From the NCBI GenBank assembly GCA_017484085.1, contig JAFUTW010000041.1:31090-95089 (forward strand): a DNA stretch of 64,000 nt, read 5' to 3'. The position numbers and the translations under genes are program-made. Below are positions 1-6,917 of the stretch, one piece after another (within the stretch, counting starts at the first letter, position 1; every line of letters begins with the position of its first letter). This DNA comes from Clostridia bacterium. GTDB taxonomy: Bacteria; Bacillota; Clostridia; Christensenellales; Aristaeellaceae. Below the pieces are notes generated by a model, which saw nothing but the letters and a program-made list of their open reading frames with translations, did not search any database and was not told the origin of the DNA.

Positions 1-1804
1 CGCAGGCGTCAGCATCCGCGTTGGAGCCCAGGCGGTTGGTGCCGTGCACGCCGCCGGTGACCTCGCCGGCCGCATACAGGCCGGGGATCACGTTGCCGTA
101 GATATCGATGACGCGGGTCTTGGTGTCGATGACCAGGCCGCCCATGGTGTGGTGCACGGACGGGAAGTTCGGGATGGCGTAGTACGGGCCTTCCTCCATC
201 TTGACCATGGTCGGGGCCATGACCTTGCCGAAGTCCGGATCGATCTGATCGTCGATGTACTGGTTGTGCTTCTTGACGGTCTCTTCCAGATTCTCAGCAG
301 TGACGCTGGGATACTGACCCTTGATCTCGACGGCGTTGATCTTGTCCGCCAGTTCCGCCAGGGTGTCAGCCTTCAGCACGCGGCCTTCCTCAACACCGGC
401 AGCGATTTCTTCAGGCGTCGTGAAGGTCACGACAGGCTCGGTGAAGATCGCGTAGCAGGACGGGAAGCCGGTAGCGACGGCAGCGTTGGCGCAGACGTCG
501 CGGCGGTCGCCCTCGTTGACGTAGCGCAGGCCCTGATAATCCACATAGATGACACCGTAGCTGGGGCCGGTGAAGGGCCACACAGCGTATTTGTCCAGAA
601 CGCCGTTGGTGGGATCCGCCCACGGATAACGCTGGATGTTGCTCATCTGCATGGTGTTGGCGCCGATCGCCTGGGCCAGGTAGATGCCCTCGCCGGTGGA
701 TGCGGCTTTGATGTTCGTGGTGGGCTGGGATTCATCCAGGTACGGGACCTGCGTCTTGCGCATCGGGACGTTGGAGGAGAAGCCGCCGGTCGCCAGGATG
801 ACGCCCTTCTTCGCTTCGATATTCTTGTAGCCGTCCTTGGTCGCGGCGCGGATGCCGACGACGCGGTTGGCCTCGTCACGGGTACGGTAGATTTCCACCA
901 TCTTGGTGTTTAGCTCGACGGTTGCGCTGGTTTCGCGCAGCATCTCAGCCTGCAGGTTGGTGATATCGGAGCCGACCTGCTCCTTCGTCACGTAGGTGCG
1001 GTAGCCGTAGTGTCCGCCCGGACGGGCCAGGGTGTTGCGGATGACCAGGCCGTGGTCGAGCAGGATGTCGAAGAACGCCGGGGAAGAGTAGACCATCAGG
1101 CGGACGAGGGCTTCGTTGCTCATGAGGTCGCCGCCGTTCATGGTGTCTTCAATGTGCTTTTCGGGGGTGTCGGGAACGAGGTTGAACTCCTGCTGGAGGC
1201 GGGCAGCCTCTTTGGAGGTGTAGGCAGCGTACTGGCCGCCGTTGATGGCGGAGTTGCCGCCGGTGGTGGAGAGCTTTTCAACCAGCACGACGCTGTCTTC
1301 GGAGTTGGTCGCTGCGCCGTAGGCAGCCGCCAGGCCCGCGAAGCCGCCGCCGACCACGACGACGTCGTAGCTCTCGTCCCAGGTCTCGGGCACTTCAAAG
1401 CTGCCCATCACCGGGTAGTAATCGGGGGCGAGCTCGATGGCCGTCTCTGCAGCTGCGGCAAAGTCGGTCTCTGCAGCGCCGGCTTCGGTCAGGGCAGCGC
1501 GTACGGCAGCCTTGACGCCCTTGGAACTCATGGTTGCGCCGGAGACGTCGTCCACTTCGACGGTCTGGGCCGCCACGATGTCAGCCGGGATCTTTTCCAG
1601 TGCCGGCCAGCCGGGGGCGGTCTCCTGGTATTCGGTGACCTTGACGTCGGTGATGGCATCTTCCGTGACGGTGACTTCAACAGTCAGTCCGTCGAACATG
1701 CCCTTGGCAACGCCGGTGTAGGTGCCGGGCGTCATGGCCAGGGCGCTGGTCGCCGTCAGCAGCATCATGACGGAGAGCAGCACAGCGATGATTTTGCGGT
1801 TCAT
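1..1804 (-). CDS. Secreted FMN/FAD-dependent reductase (fumarate/urocanate reductase-like flavoprotein), 3' end cut by window edge
   Basis: The reading frame is open from the start codon to base 1, so the C-terminus lies outside the window. About 601 residues are visible, close to the full family length. A signal peptide (MNRKIIAVLLSVMMLL..ALA) is followed by an FMN-binding domain with the motif DVSGATMSS, whose Thr is the residue flavinylated by ApbE in this family. Next comes an FAD-binding Rossmann motif (VVVVGGGFAGLAAA, about residue 150), and near the visible end GGVHGTNRLGSNA, the conserved C-terminal motif of the FrdA/flavocytochrome c group. Such proteins reduce an unsaturated acid (fumarate, urocanate, cinnamate type) outside the membrane as a respiratory acceptor; the substrate cannot be read from sequence. 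GGAAGGAG at 1814-1821 fits the ATG at 1804 better (9 nt) than the ATG at 1810 (3 nt). It is divergent from a LysR gene, its likely regulator. Confidence 0.9.
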   Translation of the reverse strand, partial: MNRKIIAVLLSVMMLLTATSALAMTPGTYTGVAKGMFDGLTVEVTVTEDAITDVKVTEYQETAPGWPALEKIPADIVAAQTVEVDDVSGATMSSKGVKAAVRAALTEAGAAETDFAAAAETAIELAPDYYPVMGSFEVPETWDESYDVVVVGGGFAGLAAAYGAATNSEDSVVLVEKLSTTGGNSAINGGQYAAYTSKEAARLQQEFNLVPDTPEKHIEDTMNGGDLMSNEALVRLMVYSSPAFFDILLDHGLVIRNTLARPGGHYGYRTYVTKEQVGSDITNLQAEMLRETSATVELNTKMVEIYRTRDEANRVVGIRAATKDGYKNIEAKKGVILATGGFSSNVPMRKTQVPYLDESQPTTNIKAASTGEGIYLAQAIGANTMQMSNIQRYPWADPTNGVLDKYAVWPFTGPSYGVIYVDYQGLRYVNEGDRRDVCANAAVATGFPSCYAIFTEPVVTFTTPEEIAAGVEEGRVLKADTLAELADKINAVEIKGQYPSVTAENLEETVKKHNQYIDDQIDPDFGKVMAPTMVKMEEGPYYAIPNFPSVHHTMGGLVIDTKTRVIDIYGNVIPGLYAAGEVTGGVHGTNRLGSNADADAC

Positions 1805-1948
1805 CTTCATGATCTCCTTCCTTTTTTACCCTCTCGGGCTTGTCATCAGTATAACAGAAGCGGGAGTAAGATGCCTTTCAAAAAGGGAAATACTGGCTTC
1901 GAAAAACAGAAATTTAACAAAATGCACCTTTTTAACGCAATTTGTACG

Positions 1949-1978
1949 TTGCAAAGTATCCATTAATAACGATATAAT
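1949..1978 (+). promoter_or_regulatory. Promoter for the LysR gene
   Basis: TTGCAA (1949-1954) and TATAAT (1973-1978) are separated by 18 bp, 30 bp before the LysR start codon. The divergent reductase has only a TATACT -10 (1848-1853 on the minus strand) without a good -35, as expected for an activator-dependent promoter. The 200-bp divergent spacer is otherwise without a gene. Confidence 0.55.
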
Positions 1979-2007
1979 ATTCAAATCGACTACTTGAGGG
2001 GGTTGCT

Positions 2008-2937
2008 ATGGATACACGGGAACTGCTCACCTTCGTCACTGTCAGTGAAACGCTGAATTACCAGAAAGCAGCCGATCTGCTGCAGTATGCGCCTTCCACG
2101 CTCTTCAAGCACATCCAGCAGCTGGAAAGCGAGCTGGATACCCAGCTTGTCGTCCGGGAGGGGCGCGCGCTGCGCCTCACCGTGGCAGGGGAGCGGTTCC
2201 TGCCGATCGCACAGGATATGCTTGCGGAGTACCGTGCCGCAATGGGCCTCAAAGAAGAGGAAACAGAAACGCTGACGATCGGCGGCTGCGAAATGAACAT
2301 CGGAAACAGCCTGATCGATCTGCTGATGCGGTTTGCCGATTCTCACCCGCACATCCGGCTCAGCATGATGACGGCGCCCAACGCGAGCGTGCCGCAGATG
2401 GTGCGCGAAGGCCAGGTGGATATGGGCTTCTTCTACTCCACGGGGCACAAGCATCACAACCTGCAGTCCATCCGCCTTTACCGGGAGCCGGCGTTTCTCG
2501 TGGCGTCGCGCCAGAATCCGCTGTCCCACGCGAGCAGGCTCCGCTATGAGGATCTGAACGGAATGGAGTTCGTCTATCCGCACGACACCTGCTGCTTTGT
2601 CACCATGCTGATCCCGGAGCTGGTCCGCCGAAAGATCGAATTGAAGCGGGTTTCCTATCTGGGCGGCATGCAGCTGGTGGTGGACCAGGCGAGGCGGGAA
2701 GGCGCGGTGACCCTGGCTCCCCAGTGCGCGCTGCGCAGGTTTGAGGAGACCTATGGGCTGGTAAAACTGGATATGCAGGAGAACCCCTTCTGCGCGTGGG
2801 AAACCATCCTGCTGGGCAGCCGCGCTAAAGCGGGCGCCGTGCAGGAACTGCTGAACTTTTCCATGCGGGAAGCGCAGCGCATCGTACAGGAAAACAGCCT
2901 GGAGACAGAAATAGAGACAGAAGTTTGCGCCGAATAG
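2008..2937 (+). CDS. LysR-family transcriptional regulator
   Basis: 309 residues. The N-terminal winged helix-turn-helix is typical (ELLTFVTVSETLNYQKAADL then STLFKHIQQLESEL, residues 4-50), followed by a periplasmic-binding-protein-like effector domain (about 90-295). GAGGGGG sits 7 nt before the ATG. It is transcribed divergently from the secreted flavoprotein reductase, so it most likely controls that gene in response to the reductase's acceptor or a related acid. The effector is unknown. LysR assignment is secure; the target is inference from the divergent arrangement. Confidence 0.93.
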   Translation: MDTRELLTFVTVSETLNYQKAADLLQYAPSTLFKHIQQLESELDTQLVVREGRALRLTVAGERFLPIAQDMLAEYRAAMGLKEEETETLTIGGCEMNIGNSLIDLLMRFADSHPHIRLSMMTAPNASVPQMVREGQVDMGFFYSTGHKHHNLQSIRLYREPAFLVASRQNPLSHASRLRYEDLNGMEFVYPHDTCCFVTMLIPELVRRKIELKRVSYLGGMQLVVDQARREGAVTLAPQCALRRFEETYGLVKLDMQENPFCAWETILLGSRAKAGAVQELLNFSMREAQRIVQENSLETEIETEVCAE

Positions 2938-2967
2938 ACAGACGGATTCCGTTTACAGCATGTATAA

Positions 2968-3006
2968 AAACGGCAGACGGCCCTTTGATCGGGCCGCCTG
3001 CCGTTT
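2968..3006. terminator. Bidirectional hairpin between convergent genes
   Basis: AAACGGCAGACGGCCC (2968-2983) pairs with GGGCCGCCTGCCGTTT (2991-3006) around a 7-nt loop, with T-rich sequence on both sides. It lies between the LysR gene and the convergent DUF3990 gene and can serve both. Confidence 0.8.
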
Positions 3007-3043
3007 CTGTTCGCTCAGAGCAGCTGCAAAGCAAAGCGGAAAA

Positions 3044-3673
3044 TTATTCCTCTTCCAGCATCTTTGCCAGTTCCTCAGCAAAAAGCTGCTGATAGACCTG
3101 CTCTTCGCGCAAAACCAATTTCCGGGAGGCGGCAAGCCGGGCGCTGTCCACCTCCAGAGCATCCACAAAACGCAGATGAGAAGCAGCCTTCTCGGTTTTG
3201 AGAGCGATCTGCGTGTATTCGGGGCCGAGCTGGAGAAGCCGGAGGGACTGCTGCGGTGTGAGAAAACCGCTGGTGATGAGCCCCTGTGTGTCGTAGAGGA
3301 TGTCGTTGGCGATGGGGCCGGCGATCACATCAGCCCCGCTGTAAGGATCGGGAGCGCCGGCGCGGTTTGCGCTGAGGCAGGCAAACCATGCGCTGTCCCG
3401 CTGCAGGCGCACGACGGCAAGGCCATCCCAGTCAAAGTCATACCGGTTGATAAAGGTGCGGCGGTCTTTCTGTTCCCGTGCCCACTTTACGGCAAAGTCC
3501 TCATCCGGGGTGAGATAAAAGCCCCAGCCGAAATCGGCGTTCCTTCTGCCGCGGTGGATGTCCGGTTTTTCGATCACCTGAAAGCCGGCGTGATACAGCC
3601 GGACAGGCAGGCGTGAGATGCCTGCGGTGTCCTGCCGCAGGCTGCTGCTTTGGGATGAAAGGCTATTGTTCAT
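3044..3673 (-). CDS. DUF3990 family protein (ADP-ribosyltransferase-like fold)
   Basis: 209 residues. The signature of DUF3990 is visible: LYHAGFQVIEKPDI (27-40), then DFGWGFYLTPDEDFAVKWA (47-65), and a conserved region ending VLREEQVYQQLF. The family is distantly related to ADP-ribosyltransferase folds, but no member activity can be assumed here. GGAGG lies 8 nt before the ATG at 3673. It stands alone between a shared terminator and a divergent gene for a secreted protein. The long Ser/Gln-rich N-terminus (MNNSLSSQSSSLRQ) before the domain is unusual. The family call is from remembered motifs, not a search. Confidence 0.75.
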   Translation of the reverse strand: MNNSLSSQSSSLRQDTAGISRLPVRLYHAGFQVIEKPDIHRGRRNADFGWGFYLTPDEDFAVKWAREQKDRRTFINRYDFDWDGLAVVRLQRDSAWFACLSANRAGAPDPYSGADVIAGPIANDILYDTQGLITSGFLTPQQSLRLLQLGPEYTQIALKTEKAASHLRFVDALEVDSARLAASRKLVLREEQVYQQLFAEELAKMLEEE

Positions 3674-3784
3674 CTGTCTGTCCTCCGGCTGATAAAGAAA
3701 TACGTGTATTTTGCGCCGTTATTTGAAGATTGTAAAGGCCGGCAATGCCGTCTGTCAATTTCAATATTTTGCGCACAGTAATCT

Positions 3785-3818
3785 TGTGACGCTCTTGTGA
3801 CGCTTTTTGTGCTATTCT
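3785..3818 (+). promoter_or_regulatory. Tandem TGTGAC boxes plus -10 upstream of a secreted protein gene
   Basis: TGTGAC at 3785 and again at 3796 (11-bp period), then TATTCT at 3813-3818, 17 bp from the start of the second box. The identical spacing is found before the PepSY gene (37697, 37708, 37725). Two direct repeats one helical turn apart, reaching into the -35 position, are typical of OmpR/PhoB-type activators. There is no consensus -35. Confidence 0.6.
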
Positions 3819-3862
3819 ATATGCGCAGCCCGGGAAGACGGGCGGAAAAGAGGTTTTAGAAG

Positions 3863-4447
3863 ATGAAAAAGAGATTTGCAGCCTTGCTGGCAGCGGTGCT
3901 GGTGACCCTGGCGGCTGCCGCGGGGGCACAGGGTTCTCTTCCCGACTATGCGTATACCGGGGATGACCCGATCACGGGCGCCGTTGCGGAGTACACGGCG
4001 ACCGTCCTTGCAGAGCCTTTCATGTGGAAGGAAAACACCGTCGCCATCCCCCTGCCCATAATAGTGCAGCTCTGGTGGCCGGATCCGGACACCGTGAAAG
4101 TCACCGGGAATTTCTGGACGCTGGTCTATGAGCAGCGGGACGATGTACTTGTGTGCATCGCCGGCGGAGAGGCCCCCGGCATCCTTACACTTAAGAAGGA
4201 CGGGGAAACCTGGAAGATGACAGACGCAGAGATCGCCGGAGACGGCGATAATTACGGGAAGGACATCATACGCTTCTGCGGGGGAGACAAGGAGCTGGAA
4301 GAGGAGATGTTCTACGGAACGAATCTGGATACGGAATCCGCAAAATTGCTTCGTGCGGAGTATATCCGGGACTACGTGGAAAAGAACGGGCTGAAGATCA
4401 AAGCCTATCAGGATGAGTACTGGGACCCTGTCCCGCTGTATGAGTAA
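3863..4447 (+). CDS. Secreted protein of unknown function
   Basis: 194 residues with a clear signal peptide (MKKRFAALLAAVLVTLAAAAGAQG, cut near residue 23). The rest (about 170 residues) is acidic and rich in aromatic residues, with a beta-rich appearance (VAIPLPIIVQLWWPDP, GNFWTLVYEQRDDVLVCIAGGEAPG), resembling small extracytoplasmic lipocalin- or NTF2-like domains, but I recognise no family. It has its own promoter with tandem TGTGAC boxes and its own terminator, so it is monocistronic. Function is unknown. Confidence 0.8.
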   Translation: MKKRFAALLAAVLVTLAAAAGAQGSLPDYAYTGDDPITGAVAEYTATVLAEPFMWKENTVAIPLPIIVQLWWPDPDTVKVTGNFWTLVYEQRDDVLVCIAGGEAPGILTLKKDGETWKMTDAEIAGDGDNYGKDIIRFCGGDKELEEEMFYGTNLDTESAKLLRAEYIRDYVEKNGLKIKAYQDEYWDPVPLYE

Positions 4448-4460
4448 AACTGAAGGAACG

Positions 4461-4506
4461 GGCTCTGCGCCCCTGCCGATTGCCGGCGGGAGCGCGGAGC
4501 CTTTTT
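4461..4506 (+). terminator. Rho-independent terminator
   Basis: GGCTCTGCGCCC pairs with GGGAGCGCGGAGCC (with G-U pairs) and is followed by TTTTT. It ends the transcript of the secreted protein gene before the mnmE promoter. Confidence 0.75.
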
Positions 4507-4535
4507 CTGTGATTTTTAACCGCCTGCGAATGTGA

Positions 4536-4541
4536 TATAAT
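4536..4541 (+). promoter_or_regulatory. -10 box for mnmE
   Basis: TATAAT in GTGATATAATG, 28 nt before the mnmE ATG. The -35 position holds only a weak T-rich match. Confidence 0.45.
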
Positions 4542-4568
4542 GATCGCTGACAGAAGGGAGGAAGGGAC

Positions 4569-5921
4569 ATGCACAATCTGACGGACACGATCTGCGCCCA
4601 GGCGACCCCGCCGGGAGAGGGCGGCATCGCTATCCTGCGCATGAGCGGGCCGCGCGCATCCGGGATCCTGAAAGAGGTCTTCCGGCCTGCATCGGGCAGC
4701 CTGATCCCGCGGATGCTGACCTACGGAAAAGTGGTGGACGGGGATGATACTGCGGATGAAGCGATGGCCGTGCTGCTCCCGGGTCCCCGGAGCTATACCC
4801 GGCAGGATGTGGCGGAAATCCACTGCCACGGCTCGCAGGCCCTCACTTCCCGGATATTGCGTCTGCTGATGGCCCGCGGGGCGAGGCCTGCGGAACCTGG
4901 GGAGTTCACATACCGCGCGTTTGCCCTGGGGCGGATCGATCTTTCGCAAGCGGAGGCTGTCATGCGCATGATCCGCGCGGACAGCGATCGCGCGATGAAA
5001 AGCGCAGTCCGGCAGATCGAAGGCGGTGTTTCTTCCTTTATAAAAGACGCGCGTGAGGAGATCATCGGCATGCTCTCCGCGCTTTCCGCCGCCATCGACT
5101 TCCCGGATGAAGTGGAAGAACAGGAGACGCGGGAGGCGCTGCTGAAAAAATGCGCACTGCTGAAGGAGAGGCTCTCGTCATCGACAGACCCGCGCGAAGG
5201 CAGGCTGGAGGACGAAGGGCTGCGCGTTGCGCTCTGCGGCCAGCCCAACGCCGGAAAGAGCAGCCTGCTCAACGCGCTGCTGGGGGAAGACCGGGCCATC
5301 GTCACGGCCATACCGGGGACGACGCGGGACGTGATCGAGGCGCGTACGCAGATGGACGGGTATTCCGTCATCCTGACGGACACGGCAGGGCTGCGCGACG
5401 CGGGAGATGAGGTGGAGCGCATCGGCATTGAGCGGGCGCAGAAAGCGCTTTCGGAGGCGGATGTGCGGCTCATGGTCATCGACGGCTCCGAACCGCTGGA
5501 GGAGGAAAGCCTGAAGCTTGCGGAAGAGATATCGCCGCACCTTGTGGTCATCAGCAAAGAGGATCTGCCGCAGGCTTTTGCGACAAGCGCGTTGGAGAAA
5601 GCGCTCCCCGGCGTACCGGTGCTGTCGGTCTCTGCGCCTTCCGGAGAGGGGCTTGCGGAGCTAAAAACAAAAATCGCCTCGCTGGCAAAGCCGGAGGCTG
5701 GTGAGGGCGCGATACTGACTCAGGCCAGGCACGCGGAAGCGGCGCTCCGGGCTTGCGCGTCCATCGGCGACGCTATTGCGGCACTGAACGACGGTTTTGA
5801 GACGGATGTCGCCGCAGTTGATCTGTCCGCCGCGCTGGATGCGCTTGGGGAAATCACGGGCGAGACCCTGTCGGAGCAAGTCATCGACGAGGTATTCGCC
5901 AGGTTCTGCGTGGGCAAGTGA
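4569..5921 (+). CDS. mnmE: tRNA uridine-5-carboxymethylaminomethyl modification GTPase MnmE
   Basis: 450 residues, the normal length. The N-terminal folate-binding domain is complete (DTICAQATPPGEGGIAILRMSG; EFTYRAFALGRIDLSQAEAV). The inserted GTPase domain carries GQPNAGKSSLLNALLG (G1, about residue 225), IPGTTRD (G2), DTAGLRD (G3) and VISKEDL (G4-like). The protein ends FCVGK, matching the conserved C-terminal CxGK whose Cys is essential. With MnmG it modifies U34 of tRNAs. In firmicutes mnmE usually lies in the origin-proximal rpmH-rnpA-yidC-mnmE-mnmG cluster; here its usual neighbours are missing, but two parS sites follow 0.9 kb away. SD GGGAGG precedes the ATG. Confidence 0.98.
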   Translation: MHNLTDTICAQATPPGEGGIAILRMSGPRASGILKEVFRPASGSLIPRMLTYGKVVDGDDTADEAMAVLLPGPRSYTRQDVAEIHCHGSQALTSRILRLLMARGARPAEPGEFTYRAFALGRIDLSQAEAVMRMIRADSDRAMKSAVRQIEGGVSSFIKDAREEIIGMLSALSAAIDFPDEVEEQETREALLKKCALLKERLSSSTDPREGRLEDEGLRVALCGQPNAGKSSLLNALLGEDRAIVTAIPGTTRDVIEARTQMDGYSVILTDTAGLRDAGDEVERIGIERAQKALSEADVRLMVIDGSEPLEEESLKLAEEISPHLVVISKEDLPQAFATSALEKALPGVPVLSVSAPSGEGLAELKTKIASLAKPEAGEGAILTQARHAEAALRACASIGDAIAALNDGFETDVAAVDLSAALDALGEITGETLSEQVIDEVFARFCVGK

Positions 5922-6770
5922 TCAGCGGAACTGCTTCCAGTACAAGGCGGTGGAGAGGCCGTCCGGCCAGGGAAAGAGATCGTCCGCGTGACGCCAGGTC
6001 TCGTGGGAGATCTGTTCTTCGCCCTTTTCCTTGCGGAGGATTTCCGCGCGGCGGACAAAGTCAACCAGGTAATCACGGCCCGTCATCATCTGCGTGCAGG
6101 CGATGCGCGCCATGACGGGACAGTATTCCGAAAGCCCGGAGGAGCGGAAGAGCCCCGGCATCCTGCGGATGTCGAAGGATGCGTAGTACGGGCGCAGCAC
6201 CGCGCCGTCCTCTGTGGTTTCAAGCATCGTATACGGCGCAGCGCCTGGGACACCGTCATCCATGCAGCCGACGGCACCGATGCTGTCCAGCCGGAGATGC
6301 GGCAGGTGGTAATGCGTCGGATTGTGCCCGTGCCCGCAGACGATATGCGTAAAGCCCTGCGTGTACCGCTCACGGAGCAGCGGCAGCGCGCGGGGCGGGT
6401 CGAAGACGGGAAAGCGGTCGTCGCCCGGCAGCGCGTGGCAGTACGTGATCCCATCCAATTCGAGCGTCTCCGGGAAGGTGATCGCCTCCCGGGTGAGGCG
6501 GGATGCGTTCCAGCGCAGCGATTCGAAGTTTGCACCGTCATAAGCGCTGTCACCGGCAAGGACGGAGAGGACATAGCGCTCATGGTTGCCGTGCAGGCAT
6601 GTGACGCGGTGTTCCTTTAAGAGGGACAGGACCTCATTGGGACAGGGACCGAGGTTGATCTGGTCGCCCAAAGAAAGGATCGCATCCGGCCTGCGCGGAC
6701 GAATGGCGGAGAGGACCGCTTCCAGCGCGGGGAGATTGGCGTGAATATCGGAAATGACTGCGATCAGCAT
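5922..6770 (-). CDS. Metallophosphoesterase (calcineurin-like)
   Basis: 282 residues. The dimetal motifs are SDIHANLPAL (residues 7-16), LSLGDQINLGP (33-43), CLHGNHERYV (58-67) and a later GHGHNPTHY. This is the YfcE/diadenosine tetraphosphatase-like single-domain group with an added C-terminal region of about 100 residues. Substrate unknown. SD GGAGG lies 7 nt before the ATG. The gene is convergent with mnmE and the two stop codons abut with no terminator between them, so read-through could make antisense RNA. Confidence 0.88.
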   Translation of the reverse strand: MLIAVISDIHANLPALEAVLSAIRPRRPDAILSLGDQINLGPCPNEVLSLLKEHRVTCLHGNHERYVLSVLAGDSAYDGANFESLRWNASRLTREAITFPETLELDGITYCHALPGDDRFPVFDPPRALPLLRERYTQGFTHIVCGHGHNPTHYHLPHLRLDSIGAVGCMDDGVPGAAPYTMLETTEDGAVLRPYYASFDIRRMPGLFRSSGLSEYCPVMARIACTQMMTGRDYLVDFVRRAEILRKEKGEEQISHETWRHADDLFPWPDGLSTALYWKQFR

Positions 6771-6832
6771 AGGCCATCCTCCGTACAGATAATGAAATAG
6801 AATTCGACAGGAAAAGCGGTTTTTCCTTTAAA

Positions 6833-6848
6833 TGTTTCACGTGAAACA
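6833..6848. other. parS centromere site 1
   Basis: TGTTTCACGTGAAACA, a perfect 16-bp match to the firmicute parS consensus bound by ParB (Spo0J). It lies between the phosphoesterase and addB. Confidence 0.95.
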
Positions 6849-6879
6849 TTGCTTTGCGCAAATAGGAGAGTACGAGGAA

Positions 6880-6895
6880 TGTTTCACGTGAAACA
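6880..6895. other. parS centromere site 2
   Basis: A second perfect TGTTTCACGTGAAACA, 47 bp from the first and 23 bp upstream of the addB start codon. ParB loaded here might also affect the addB and phosphoesterase promoters. Confidence 0.95.
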
Positions 6896-6917
6896 TTCGT
6901 AAGATCCGGAGGTTTAT

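Noticed and set aside
2960-3616. Plus-strand frame over the DUF3990 gene
   Set aside because: It begins inside the terminator hairpin and has no SD; the minus-strand gene has both SD and family motifs.
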